Position numbers and translations under genes: made by a program. DNA of 64,000 nucleotides, taken from Pseudoneurospora amorphoporcata (taxonomy: Eukaryota; Ascomycota; Sordariomycetes; Sordariales; Sordariaceae). Under the pieces are notes generated by a model, which saw nothing but the letters and a program-made list of their open reading frames with translations, was not told the origin of the DNA and ran no database searches. The stretch lies in contig MU859178.1 of the NCBI GenBank assembly GCA_033297205.1, forward strand, positions 1-64,000. The letters are read 5' to 3'. Shown here in pieces: positions 30,390-42,024 of the stretch; position 1 is the stretch's first letter, and every line of letters begins with the position of its first letter.

Positions 30390-33300
30390 GACGAAGTCAG
30401 TTTAGGGAGTGATAAGCACAATCATCCCCTGGTCGGGTGGTATAGACTCTTTCTGAAACGGGATAAAGGCGAGAAAGCACACAACGTGCGACAGACCGGA
30501 GGGCGGAGCGGGGATTCAAGGGAAGTCGCGGATACTGGGCCTCGACTGGTATCGAAAGCGGAAGCGGCGCGGTGGCCGTTGGGTAACGGAGCGGATGATG
30601 CACGGGTGGACACCCCGGTAGCAGAGCCGGGAGTGGAGCGAAGATGATCGGAAGATGCGTATCAGCGTATGTATGATTTGCCCGGGGGTCGAAGGGTTAT
30701 TGGAGCCCGCAAAGACAGGTTCTGGTACCGGAGGCTGGTGGCACGATCCGATACGCCGTGGCCGGGCCGGGGTGATCAATGTGGACTTGTCGTCGTCTAG
30801 AGCCTAGTTGCTTGGAGGTCGGTGTTCAGATAGCTTGATCCACGGTATAACACCTCGAACGTGTCACGCAACATGGAGCCGTGATCAGCAACGAAGCCAG
30901 AATCGGGAGCAGGGTGAGATTTGTTGGATGATTAAGGAAAAGCGAGATAAAAGCATCGGGTACGGGGCGGGGAAGACACGAAGAAGCGATGGGAAGAGAG
31001 GGACTCGGTTCCAGTTGTCTGTTTGCCGTCTCGTACTGTCAATGGTTCGTATGTCGTAAGATGGATAAATCGGTCTGTGGTTTGTCGATATACCTGGAAC
31101 TCGGTTCTGTTGCTTTGCGCCCAAGGATACCCAAACCCAAGAAATGCTCGCATACGCCTTGTTAGGTAGACAGTGACCAGAAAGCTGGCTCAGTTGGGGC
31201 ACGATTTGGACGTGAACACACGGAGGAGAAGGTACAGCAATAACAGTGCAGCCGAATGGACGACTAGAACTAGGGTGGCAGCCGCAGCACTATTCTAGCG
31301 GACATTGCAACCAAATACGGGAAGCGTCCAGATGTCGAGACTCCAGGTCGATAGAGCAACAGCTTTGCCAGAAGGCCTTACCAGGATAACCTTCTGCTCC
31401 CGTGCTCTGTATATTTTTTTGTGTCAAGAAACCAAGGTCCATGACGCCGTGCAGAGCACTCAAATACCTCCAGGCTCCGATGACTGCTGTACCGAGGTCG
31501 CAGTGCCTTCTGCACATACGTACAGCTAGTTGTACAGCAGCTAGACCGAAGATGTCCTTCGTCCCCGGCCAAAATGGCACTGGGGACCCTGAGCCTGACG
31601 ACGGGGAGGCTTGCCTGTGGCGTCCATTCAGAGACGGCCAATGCCATCAGCGCCACGGACATGCTTCTTCCCTCATCACTTTTGTTTTTGTCATCAGCGA
31701 GAGTTGAATACGGTGCCCCGTATCGGAATCAGCACTGCTTCCAAGTGCCTCGGGAATCCTGTCTCGCCTGCCTCGCGCCTGTTTTCGAAATGTGCAGAGT
31801 TCAGCTTCGGGAACACAGCCGGGGATTCATACAACCAGGGCCGCAAGGAATATCCCATATCTGGTTGCCTCGATTTTGTGTTCTCAGCTCGACCCGTGTA
31901 AGAAGGTGTGAAGAAGACCGGGCTAGATCGGGGGTCCGCAGCCATGTTCAGTCTCCAAGTCCATGGATGTTTTCATGTTTGCAACAGGTTGCGGCACTGT
32001 TTGGCGCCTTGCAAGTGCAAGTTTGTGCAGCGTGATACATCACGTCGGCTGAACCCGTTTCTTCTGTTCGAGTCTTGGCATCGAGAGGTAGGATCCGTCA
32101 AGGAGGCGCAAAGTGCCCAAGGGTGGTGGTTGTGTGTTGAGGTAAAGAGGAGACAACCAGATACTTTGTCGGGTTGAGGTTGAAGTTTGAAGTTCAAAGT
32201 TGAAAGTGTAGAGAAATCCAAAGAGATTGAAGAAGCAGAGGTAGTCTAGGTATAAAGGTGAGGGTGAAAAGTGGAGAGGAGATCCACCGGCCGGTCGGCT
32301 GAGTGCTGTCTCCGCTCCCTGCCTGTGCACCCGCTGTAACATAGGGAAGCACCTGCCAACAGCAGCGCTAACAGGCATGACGTGTGATTCGTGCCCTGTG
32401 GATGACGGAAAGGGCCCTGTGCTTCATCGGATAATGCACCTAGACTCGGGCTCTTTCCGCTGGATGTCCTCGAGTTCTTCAAACATCCAGTCCAATCATC
32501 GACAACGCATGTTGATCACATGCCCGCGAGCCAAGTAAGGGCGTGATCGGCTACCTGGAAATCAGGACTCGGAAGTCTTCCAAGCCAGAATTTCCAGGAG
32601 CCGTTCGGAATGACCTGGAACATTTCCGCCTGGAAATCGCACCAAAACTGCCTCCTGGAATTCCCAGTCCTCATATTTGCATTCTAACTAATCAATAGAT
32701 GAATTCTTTCTGAAATCGACCCAGCCAACTTAGTAATCTAAAATTTTTACTTTTTTTCACGCAATGTAACGTCTAATAGCAACTTTAATACTATTAACAC
32801 TATGAGATTACAACGCTCTTGTTCACTGGCATTATTATATAAACTAGAAGGGCAGATTTTAGAGCAAAAAAAGAGGTTTTACTTCATTATAAGAAAATAT
32901 AAGAAAGGTGTATACAATTAGAGAGACAAGTACGATTTTATAATAATAAATACTAGTTGATATTTATTTACGTAATAATCTAATCAACTTACATGCTCAA
33001 TACTAGAAATCTTAAAATCTAGATTTCTGGCAGAGTATTCGAATAGGTTCTAGAAATGCCTTCGGAAATAGTCTTGGCCACGAACCGGCAGACCCACAAT
33101 TTAACAGAATTTGCCACTTAAATTCTTTCCAAACAGGCCATCTGGCTCTACGAAAATCCTATTTCCCCATTTCCAAGTCAATTTCCGAGTAGCCGATCAC
33201 GCCCTAAGACCTGACTTTCAGCTTGTCATCCCGCCCTAGCAAAAGAAAAGACCAGAGAGCCATCAAGGTGTAGTATTGTGGTGGTGTAAGTGGCATCGGA

Positions 33301-35636
33301 ATGTCCCAGGATTATGGTGATGGTGGCCTTAACAGTTTCCCTGCAAATCTCTTATGTCTGCTGTTAACAGTTACATACAACCTCATCTACTAGGTAACCA
33401 CCTACAGTAATCAAGTCCAACTTCATGATAGAACGTATGAGCTTTCTATTCTTGGACTTTTCCCGGAACATCCGATCTTGGTATTCTGCTCAATCTCCAA
33501 GGTTGGATTTGTTGGGTCGCTTACGGTGATAAATCCCGTCATGGCACAAGTCCTGATAAGCGCAAGAATCCAACCCATCCTAAGCCTCTTCAAGTCGAGA
33601 CCATCCCCATCACAAATGCACGTTGGTTATTTACTATCACCCACTTCTTGCTTCAAGACATGGATAGCATCAGAGCATGACCGGTGAAAAGGAAGAAAGT
33701 TGGCAAATCACTTCCAGTCTCCCCGGCCTTCTGCATCTCCATGCTGCTTTACCATGTAAAACCAGTTCGCCGATACGCAAGTCTCACTCACCACTCATGT
33801 CACACCTGAACGAGGCGAATAGAAGGCTTCCGAACTTGATCATTTCGCAGCGGAAAGCGAAGAAAGAAAAAAAAGTCGATCAGTCGTTTTTGCTATGGCT
33901 TCGGATATTTCTTCGTCGTCGGATCGAGAGGTATGAGAGTAGTATCAGGTTGAATGCGGAACTCGAGGGCTGGTAGACAGGGCCCTCGAGCTTAGTTCCA
34001 TGTCCTCATCTTGCAAAGGTCAATAGTTCACTGAGCTTTTGCTGCTCTTTCATTGCGACGCAAAATTCGGTCCTCACGGGTTGCCTCTTTGGAGTCTGGA
34101 AACACGGGATGTGACACGGCTCAGCTCCGGCAAAGCGTCCCCAACCCTCCGACTTCAAACCTTGCCGGGTCAACACAAAAAAGGGTTGTCTTCGAGCGGC
34201 TTACTCTGCCTTCTGGGTGGCTTCTGGATATCAAAGTGCAACTGCTACGCGAGGTGTAACCGGACTTGCCCTGTTCAGCCTTCCAGAGACACTCACAAGG
34301 GCAACAACTTATTACCACGTGCTGACAGCCCTTGTTACATGGCTGTTGAGCTCCCACCTGCATCTGAACCCTTCGGGAATGCCTTTATTCGAAGCAGCTT
34401 GTGGCTTGTTCAAGTTACCACGGGCTGCCTCCAGGTTTCAACTGTTCAACATGCGGTGAATGTGCATGCAAGATACCAGTCAAGTCGGTAGTCTTCGGCT
34501 ACTCCCTACAGGCCAAACACTCGACACCACACACGGATCCCCCACGTCTGAGAACCGTCTCAAGCACCCAATGTGCGGGTAGATGGGTGCGGAGTGCAGC
34601 ACACTCCCCGCACGTTCATCGTAGGCTGGGGTTCTTGGGTGTACCCGGCCCAAGAGATCCAACAAGATAACAGCCTCCGCCGCTCACTTCCAACCTCGAA
34701 ACTGTCCCCCGGTCGGGTGCAGCGTAGTAGCGTGGCCTTCTTTACCTCGTGACGGCGTTCCGAGGAACCGAGGGCCCCCAAGGACACCCATGTCCTGCCA
34801 GGTCCCGATGTAACTGCCGGGACATTATGCCCTTGCAACGGTATCCTAAGCCAGGTCTCATGCAGAATCTTGTCGACGCATATTCGTCCAAATTGGCACG
34901 TCATTATGTTCATCAAAGCTCTGGACGCCTCATCAGCCTTGCCGGTTGGCTAGCTAAGGTACCTGCTAGGTGGAGATATCCATGGAACAAGTTGGGATCG
35001 TTGGTGGGATGAACAGCTTCTGACCGCGTCCCCTTTTCTGTTTCACCTAGCACTTGGGTCCCTTGACTCTGTTAGATATGGCCTGAACCACAAGAAATAG
35101 TGTGTAAAGAGAGGTTTATGAGGTCATGGCGGGTAAGTTTTGTTTTGGGGGCTCGGGATAATATCGGATCAGCACAAGATCACATTTCCCTCTCACTTTT
35201 GTCTATTGCCACGTCTTCCCTTAACCAGTCCGCTCCCTTCACCGTCCAACCGGATGCAAACCACATTTTGAAGAGTGGAGAGGGAATAAGTCCCTTCACC
35301 GTTATTTCCCCGCTCGCCTTTGGTCCGAGGGATGATACTTCGGCATGGTATGATCATGGGGACTGGCTAGTGAACAATGCTCCTCGGTACCCTCTGGAGC
35401 GACCTTGAAAGTGACAGCTCAAAGCGAATACTAGCCATTCACTTTGGGCAACCTTGAAGTTTTGCACGGCAGGTGTATAAGAAAACCCCATGGCTGCAGG
35501 AATCCCGAACTCTCCTCTTTTCTCCCTCCCTTAACCACGAACTCCTCAACCATATTCCGCACATGTTCGGTCTGTGTGTCTCATCCACCCCCGACCCAAG
35601 ACTCTAAGCACCGGTGGTATCCGAGCATCCAACAGC
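30390..35636. other. 5.2-kb gene-poor interval
   Basis: Upstream of both the Zn2Cys6 gene (-) and the CoA-transferase-like gene (+). Apart from the MITE at 32539-33204, only short overlapping frames are found (for example 31574-32035 and 34039-34491, plus strand), with no recognised domain. A TATA-like GTATAAGAAAA lies near 35473. Confidence 0.5.
32539..33204. mobile_element. PIF/Harbinger-type MITE
   Basis: A 666-bp element is bounded by inverted repeats that are perfect over the outer 16 bp, GGGCGTGATCGGCTAC, and then diverge (CCTGGAAAT versus TCGGAAAT). It is flanked on both sides by the direct trinucleotide TAA (32536-32538 and 33205-33207). TWA target duplications and G-rich termini are hallmarks of PIF/Harbinger elements. 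The left end repeats CCTGGAA or its complement at least five times, as expected for subterminal transposase-binding motifs. The interior (about 32690-33010) is very AT-rich with no coding capacity, so the copy is non-autonomous. Confidence 0.8.
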
Positions 35637-37597
35637 ATGGACAAGTCGACTACCCGACCTTATTCTGTCGCCATTGGCGCATCAGAGGCTTTTAGCGAGC
35701 TTTTAAAGCAATGCAAAGGTCAAATCCCCCAAGAGTTTCGCTCCTATTCCGGCAATGTCAAGTTCGCTCCTTCCAGCCATGGAGACCAAGTGTACTTTCC
35801 GAGTCCTTGCCGAGAGCAAGATGTCATAGCAGCCATCAAGGCCCTTGAGGCATGTGCTGCTGCTGCCATTGGTGACCTTCGTCATGGAAAGAAGCCACGA
35901 TCGATCAAAGTGGATCTCGACAAGGCGGCCTGCTTCCTCATGTCGGCCTACCTTGCTACCATTGACGGCAAGCGCAAGGGACAGACTACGAAGGGTTTGA
36001 TTCCAGGTAAGGCATCTTGTCTTACGACCCCCATGTAACCAATTACTACATGGTATTTAGGACACACCTCACTAAGTTGGCCATAGACACCGACTACAAC
36101 CAGGCTCAGTCCATAGAGTATCGCCGACTCTCCGCGAACCTTTACGAGACCAAGGAGGATGGCAGATACTACCATATTCATGGCTCACTCGACGCCACTA
36201 CTCAGCTCCGCATGATCGGCCTTCCGCCTTTTAATCCTCAGTTGACCGACTACAAGATGTGTATCGACACAATCGAGGCTGCTGTGAAGAAGTTTACGGT
36301 CGCAGAGTTGGAGGAAATGAACAACAAGCACGGACAAGCCGGTGTGGAGGCCCTCGAGTGGGAAGACTTCCTCAAGACCTCTCACGGAAAGGCCGTTTCG
36401 GCGTTGCCTCCTTTCACCGTTGAGGCCATCAAGGTACCCCAAACGGCGGTACCTAATACTCCGCCATACACACCCACAGAGGCGGGATTCCAGAGCCATC
36501 TCCGGCCGAAGGTGCCCGCAAACGGTCCTCAGTACACCCTGCGTGGCATCAAAGTCATCGAGTTGTGCCGCGTCATAGCCGGTCCGACCATTGGCCGCTC
36601 TCTTGCCGCGCACGGCGCCCAAGTGCTCAAGGTGACCGGTCCCGAACTTCCCGATGTTCCCTTCTTCCAAGTCGACGTCAACACCGGCAAGCACACAACC
36701 CATCTCGACCTTCACAACCCGAGCGATCTCCAAACATTCCAGAACCTCCTCGCCGAAGCCGACGTTCTCATTGACGGATATCGGCCCGGCGCCCTCGCCA
36801 AGTTTGGCTGCGACCCGGCATCTCTGGCCAAACTAGCCCAGCAGCGCGGCAACCGTGGCTTCGTCTACGTGGCCGAAGACTGCTTCGGCGGAACAGGTGT
36901 TCCCGGAGCCGAGTGGGCCGGCCGCCGCGGCTGGCAGCAGATCGCCGACTGCGTCACGGGCGTCGCCTGGGCTCAGGGAAAGTTCATGGGACTAGAAAAC
37001 GAGCCCAGCGTGCCGCCTATGCCCATGTCGGACTACGGCACCGGCGCTTTGGGTTGCGTGGCCGCCATGGCGGGCCTGTACCAGCGCGAGACCAAAGGCG
37101 GGTCGTGGATGTGTCGGACCAGTCTCTGCCAGTATGACATATTCTTGCTCAAGCTGGGATTGCTTCCGCAGCAGGAGCAGGAGCGGCTGAGGACCGTGTT
37201 TGCGGGCCCGTTCTTCAAGTTGCGCCACTATGACTCCGTCGACAAGGTCAGTGGGGAGGCGCTCAAGGCTATGCAGCGCGCGTATCCGCATCTGTTTGGG
37301 CACGAGTTGATGCTCAAGGCGAAGAGCAAGGGGTTCAATGACAAGGAGATTCGCTGGCCAAAGGAGGCGATTGAGGTGGATGGGCTGTTGATCCAGCATG
37401 AGCGTGCCTCGAGGCCGAACGGGTTTGACAGGCCTAGCTGGGAGGGCTGGGAGACTGATTTGATCATGGATGATGGGGTTACCACAGCTGCTACTGTTGG
37501 TCAACAACAGCAGGCCGCCGGAAGTGAAAGCATGAACTCTGCTACGCAGCGTCGTAATGGGATTGCGACTGTGGACACTGTTCTCGCCACGGCCTAG
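35637..37597 (+). CDS. CaiB/BaiF (family III CoA-transferase)-like protein, rearranged architecture
   Basis: Exons 35637-36006 and 36087-37597, with an 80-nt phase-1 intron, give 626 aa. The C-terminal part has the CaiB Rossmann start (about residue 273: GIKVIELCRVIAGPTIGRSL), then ADVLIDGYRPGALAKFGCD, GFVYVAEDCFGG and SDYGTGALGCVAAMAGLYQR. The N-terminal about 250 residues resemble the middle and C-terminal parts of a CaiB subunit (KVDLDKAACFLMSAYLATI; RRLSANLYETKEDGRYYHIHG; IEAAVKKFTVAELEE). The protein thus looks like two joined units, the first lacking its Rossmann half. At the place of the catalytic Asp (G-Y/F-D in the family) stands Gln407 (GWQQIADCVTG). Classical family III enzymes move CoA between carboxylic acids via an Asp-CoA thioester, so activity here is doubtful or altered. 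No targeting signal is obvious. Confidence 0.8.
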
Positions 37598-38035
37598 GAC
37601 GAGCGTGGGAGGGGTGATTCGAAATCGGGGAAATGAAAGCTCTTGAGATATGGGGAGTTATTCTTGGGTTTTTCAAAAGACATACTAAAGGGACAAAGGA
37701 TGGGGAGGGAGATACCAAGTATGTGTGTTTCCAGAAAAAAATTTAAGGGCGGCTGAGCGTTGCTTTCAAAGTTTATGACGTGCCAAGCCAGCATGTTAGT
37801 AGGCGAGGTCAGGTAGTCTGCGATTTTACATAGAAAAGATGCTAATCTCTCGATCCATTGTGTCAAAGGTTTTCCGCTTGGGGGGGGAGGGTGCTGTGGT
37901 GTGAAAACCTCGTTGGTATTGTTTAAAAGGCCGGGATGATGTTGCTGCAAATGACGAGATTTCTCTTCCATCCGAAAAAAATCGTGCAAGGGTCTTTGTC
38001 TTATAACCGCATGCTCACGCCTGCTTCTTCAGCAA
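37598..38035. other. Spacer between CoA-transferase-like gene and tRNA-Met
   Basis: About 440 bp, probably 3' UTR followed by the 5' flank of the tRNA gene. No other feature is seen. Confidence 0.4.
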
Positions 38036-38139
38036 GGGACCTTGGCGCAGTTGGCTAGCGCGCAGGTCTCATACCCTGTATGATCTGGCTTAACGTCAGA
38101 GTAATCCTGAGGTCGGGAGTTCGAGCCTCCCAGGTCCCA
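38036..38139 (+). tRNA. tRNA-Met(CAT), elongator, with intron
   Basis: The full cloverleaf is visible. The acceptor GGGACCT pairs with AGGTCCC and is followed by A73. The D stem is GCGC/GCGC, the anticodon loop is CTCATAA with T33 and CAT (38070-38072), and the T arm is GGGAG TTCGAGC CTCCC. A 30-nt intron (38074-38103) sits in the canonical place one base after the anticodon; without it the tRNA is 74 nt. The T loop TTCGAGC, rather than ATCGA, marks an elongator and not an initiator tRNA. One T-T mismatch occurs at pair 31-39. Confidence 0.95.
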
Positions 38140-38153
38140 TCTGTTTCCTTGGC

Positions 38154-38160
38154 TTTTTTT
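38154..38160 (+). terminator. Pol III terminator of tRNA-Met (T7)
   Basis: A run of seven T residues starts 15 nt after the tRNA 3' end, as expected for RNA polymerase III termination. Confidence 0.8.
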
Positions 38161-38213
38161 ACTGTTTTGTGATGGATTTGTTTTGATGGACAGGCACTTT
38201 CATTGTTGTTGCC

Positions 38214-38218
<5 letters not shown>

Positions 38219-38244
<26 letters not shown>
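38219..38244 (+). repeat. T26 homopolymer
   Basis: Twenty-six consecutive T residues (extending a CCTCC-T tract) lie between the tRNA-Met gene and the next gene. The length is similar to the A26/A27 runs in two introns of this window. Confidence 0.9.
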
Positions 38245-38249
<5 letters not shown>

Positions 38250-38680
38250 CTTGCTTGCTCCCCTCGTTCGTCACACATTGTGCTAAGCATAGAAAATGTT
38301 CACCTACCTAGGTATGACAATATTTATTTTCGTTTTTTTGTCAGTATTTCGACATCCGTGTAACACTCTCCTCGGACAGTTCAGGTTTGATCGACCTTTC
38401 ATAAACAAATACCCCAAGGCGCTAGCCAATCAAGACATGCCGTCTACCTTCGTCCAAAGTCTTAGAGGCAGCAATTCTAGACACTCTTCCAAACATAAAA
38501 CCTTTAGAACTCGAAGGTAAATTCTTTCTTCTATCTCGAGTCCATACCATCCGCTTATGATTATACATATATGCTACAGTAGTCTACACAAAGGTATCGT
38601 ATCCTACGAATCAGTCAGGGGTACGTACATACCTCAACTCCTTTCCCTCCCAGCTCACCATCTCCGGTCCGTGTGCCCAC

Positions 38681-39805
38681 TCAATAAGCATTGATGTTCG
38701 CACTCGGCTTGACATGCACCAACCGATCAATAGCCCTCCCATCATCCAACGCCCACCCAGAAGTCATATCCAGCTTATACTCCACGCCCCTGAGATAGAC
38801 CTTCGCAAAGCCCTCACGATAAAACGACCTCCTGAGCCCCTCGTACGCCCCCCGGAACACCTTGGCCGCGTCCCTGAACGGCAAGGTAAGCAGATGCTGC
38901 ATCCTTTCCTTGCGCTCCTTCTCTCTGGCAACCTTCTGCTTGCTCGCGGCAATCATCTGCCCCGTCTTGGTGGTGGGCAGATTCTTCGCCACCACCTTCT
39001 GCGCCGTGAGGGAGTTCAGCTTCTCGCATAGCAGCTGCATGCGGAACGGCATCTCGACCTCGGAAGGGTGGTAGTACGCCTTCTTGTTGGGCAAGAAGGG
39101 GATGGCGCGGCTGTAGGCGACTTCGATGTAGATCGGGGTGGGGGTGGTCACCGGCACGGCCTTGGGCTTGATGGTGAGCAGCTCGGCCCATCCCTTGGAC
39201 GACGCCGACTTCTTCGTCGCCCCGGAAGCGGCGCCGCCGGTGACGAGCTGAGAGGCGACCTGCGAGGCTGGCACGGCCTCCATGTGCCGGACGATCCGCC
39301 GCATGCCCATGAAGAAGTAGCCGCCCATGCCGATCATCATGGCGCAGATGACGCCGTAGGCATAGGGGACCCAGGTGGACAGGTCGTCAGGGGGGTTGAG
39401 GTGGACGCTCCAGTAGTTGTAGAGCGAGTAGGCGACGCAGAAGCTGCCGGTGGTGAAGCTGGCGAAGCGGAACCAGGCGTGCGAGTGAGCCTCGTAGAGG
39501 AGGGTCCGGCCCTTCTTGGCTAGCTGTTCGGCATAGGAGGCGGGAACGATGGTGGGAGGGGCAGAGACGGTGGTGATGGTGGTGGCTGATGGTGCTGGCT
39601 TCTTTGCTGGCTTCTTGGCCTTGGAAGCAAAGAAACGTGCCGTTTGGGCGGTGCGGAAGCTGGATCCGGAGCCGGAGCCGAAGACCAGGGCGAAACGTAT
39701 TGCCGAAGCTTGGGAAGGGGTCCTGGCACATGGCGCCGTCCGGTGTGCAAACAGCACGAACTGGCTGCTGAGCCTACTAGAAATGGAAGCCATGGTTGTG
39801 ACCAT
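38681..39805 (-). CDS. Predicted mitochondrial membrane protein with two helices
   Basis: Single-exon gene of 374 aa. Residues 1-80 are Ser/Ala/Arg/Lys-rich with almost no acidic residues (ending in RFFASKAKKPAKKPAPS), a strong mitochondrial presequence. Two hydrophobic segments follow (about 113-130 and 145-168, the second Gly/Met-rich: YGVICAMMIGMGGYFFMGM). They are followed by a soluble domain with YIEVAYSRAIPFLPNKK and a basic coiled segment (KQKVAREKERKERMQHL). The layout recalls the TMEM223/TMEM186-type inner-membrane proteins, but I cannot assign the family with confidence. A second ATG four codons downstream (39793) has a better context and may be the true start. Confidence 0.75.
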   Translation of the reverse strand: MVTTMASISSRLSSQFVLFAHRTAPCARTPSQASAIRFALVFGSGSGSSFRTAQTARFFASKAKKPAKKPAPSATTITTVSAPPTIVPASYAEQLAKKGRTLLYEAHSHAWFRFASFTTGSFCVAYSLYNYWSVHLNPPDDLSTWVPYAYGVICAMMIGMGGYFFMGMRRIVRHMEAVPASQVASQLVTGGAASGATKKSASSKGWAELLTIKPKAVPVTTPTPIYIEVAYSRAIPFLPNKKAYYHPSEVEMPFRMQLLCEKLNSLTAQKVVAKNLPTTKTGQMIAASKQKVAREKERKERMQHLLTLPFRDAAKVFRGAYEGLRRSFYREGFAKVYLRGVEYKLDMTSGWALDDGRAIDRLVHVKPSANINAY

Positions 39806-40651
39806 GGTGCTGATGCCGGGTGGTAGTTCTGTACGGCGCCGGGGACGGGGATCGGCAACGGGGTTTATGTGGATTTGAGGAAGAGCGGCTCCGGTCCGGG
39901 TCCTTGTCAGTTGTCGGCGGGGTGGGAAACTGGATCACGGTGCGGCCCGGCCACCTGGTGCCGTTCTGTCTCGTTTCGTTTCGGGTCCAGTTCAAAAGCG
40001 TTCGTTATCTTCGGACCCGCTCCCAGGTCTCGAATATCGGATTTTGGCGGATCGCTCTCAGGAACTCGGTCCGCAATGTGGGCCGGTTCTTGGCGGCAGG
40101 GGAGAATTTGGAGGCCGGAGACAGGCCGACGAGGATGTCCCAACCCTTGCTGGCCCTAGCGCAAAGATGACAACTCCAACTTCCACTTGGCCCCCACTCT
40201 TAGCGCGTCCTGCGCAGAGACGGCTGCACGCCAGTGGTGAAGACGTCGCCAAAAATGCTGCCCAGAAGGGTTTGGGGACATGGGGCGCGGGGGTTCATCG
40301 GAGGATTTGGAGGGTGGCCCAAGCTCCTTCTCGGGCAGGTCGGTTTCCCCAACATGTCCCTCACCAGTTCTGTCGCCGCCGGGCCCGCTGCCAGATCTCT
40401 TGACAGGAAACAAAAAGATCCACTGCCCGCGCCCATCGCTTCTTCCTCGCGAGTGGAATTTAGCATTGAACCTGACTCGTTCTACATACGTCAAGCATAA
40501 CCAAGGCTCAATTGGAGATCACCAGCAAGCAGCAACCACAAACCCCATTCTCGATTCCTTGCTGGAAACCACCACAGCCACTACCGCGATATCCACGTCA
40601 ACCGCGCATTTCACTTCGTCTCGTCGCAACAACACCACATAACAGTCAGCC
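39806..40651. other. Divergent promoter region of two mitochondrial-protein genes
   Basis: About 850 bp of GC-rich DNA between the mitochondrial membrane protein (-) and PDX1 (+). A shared promoter is possible. Long frames on both strands here look like composition artefacts. Confidence 0.5.
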
Positions 40652-42024
40652 ATGGCTTCGCTAACAGCAGCTTGTCGCATCTCTGCCAGAATGGCAAGGC
40701 AGTCTCTCAGAGGTCGGTTCCCTCCGTCACCTGCCCGTCAACATGTTCCCTACTTTAGGTGGTCTTAAAGTCATCACGTACTGACTGGGCGAAACATGTC
40801 ATGTAAACAGGTTTCCGTACCTCTGCCGCTGCTCTCGCCGCTCAAAACTTTACCATGCCCGCTCTTTCGCCGACAATGACGGAGGGCAGCATCGCGACCT
40901 GGAGGGTGAAGGAGGGCGACAAGTTCTCTGCTGGTGATGTGTTGTTGGAAATCGAAACCGACAAGGCCACCATGGACGTCGAGGCACAGGATGATGGTAT
41001 CATGGTCAAGATCATGCAGGCCGATGGTGCCAAGGGTGTTGCTGTCGGTACTCGGATAGCAGTCATTGCGGAGGATGGAGACGACATTAGCTCTCTCGAG
41101 ATCCCGGCCGACGCGGCCCCACAGTCCAAGCCAGCCGAGTCAGCACCTTCGGCACCTCCCCCACCGACCACCGCGGACCAATCCAACGTTGCCGTTCCCG
41201 AATCCGCCCCTCAGAAGTCCTCGTCCAAGTCGGTCCCCAAGCCCCCGAACAGGCAATACCCCCACTATCCTTCCGTCGCCCATCTGCTCAAGGTCAACGG
41301 CGTTGACGCCGCTGCCGTTAAGGATATCACCCCAACCGGCCCCGGCGGCCGTCTGCTGAAGGGCGACGTTCTTGCCTACCTTGGTAAGATCAACGCCCAG
41401 ACTCCGGCCACCGTCTCCGAGAGGTTCGAGAAGCAGTCGCACCTCGACCTTAGCAACATCAAGCTTGCCAAGAGCACCGAGGCCATCAAGGCCACCACCG
41501 AGAAGGCTCAGTCCAAGAAGCTGGATGCCCCTGCTCCTTCTCCCGTAGCTGTTGTCACCGCTCCTATTTCTTTGTCCGCCGTCATTGAGGTCCAAAAGAA
41601 GGTTCACCAGGCCATCGGCGTCTTCCTCCCTCTTTCGACCTTCATTGCCCGTGCCACCGAGATCGCCAACCAGAAGCTCCCTCTTCCCGCAAACTACCAG
41701 CCTACCGCTGATGAGCTCTTTGACCAGGTTCTCGGTCTCGACAAGGTCAAGCACAAGGAATCCCGCGGCTCTTATACTCCCACATTCGGCTCCTTTGTGG
41801 CCCCTCAACGGGCAGCGCGCAAGGCCGATATTATCGATATTCTTGCCGCCCCCTCCAAGCGCGCCGCTCCTCAGATCAAGTCCGCCACCCCCGGTCTGAC
41901 CACCTCTGGACCCAATGTTTTCAGCCTGCAGGTTCCCAAGTCGGAAGAGAAGAGGGCCCAGGCATTCCTTTCTAAGATGAAGCTTGTTCTGGAGCAGGAG
42001 GCTGACAAGCTTGTGCGGGCATAA
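40652..42024 (+). CDS. PDX1: Pyruvate dehydrogenase complex E3-binding protein (protein X)
   Basis: Exons 40652-40712 and 40811-42024, with a 98-nt phase-1 intron, give 424 aa. Residues 1-33 are a mitochondrial presequence (many Arg, Ser, Ala). A lipoyl domain (about 36-110) carries the lipoylation site in ETDKATMDV, Lys72. A Pro/Ala-rich hinge leads to a peripheral subunit-binding domain (about 165-205: SVAHLLKVNGVDAAAV...GPGGRLLKGDVLAYL). The remaining about 220 residues show no E2 acetyltransferase active site (no HxxxDG motif). This and the short length identify protein X rather than E2. It anchors dihydrolipoamide dehydrogenase (E3) to the E2 core in the matrix. The donor (GTCGGT) is weak, but the join restores the presequence in frame. 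Confidence 0.92.

Larger units (their letters stand above)
38140..38680. other. Spacer right of tRNA-Met
   Basis: About 540 bp containing the Pol III stop and a T26 run. The CACCTACCTAGGTA word near 38301 is a palindromic motif that recurs elsewhere in the window (for example 48961-48976). No gene is seen. Confidence 0.4.

Noticed and set aside
31574..34491. Several 80-153-codon frames on both strands
   Set aside because: Mutually overlapping, without recognisable motifs, and on either side of a MITE; not distinguishable from chance.
39820..40642. Multiple 80-120-codon frames in the spacer between two mitochondrial-protein genes
   Set aside because: All six frames are open because the DNA is GC-rich; no domain or consistent exon structure.
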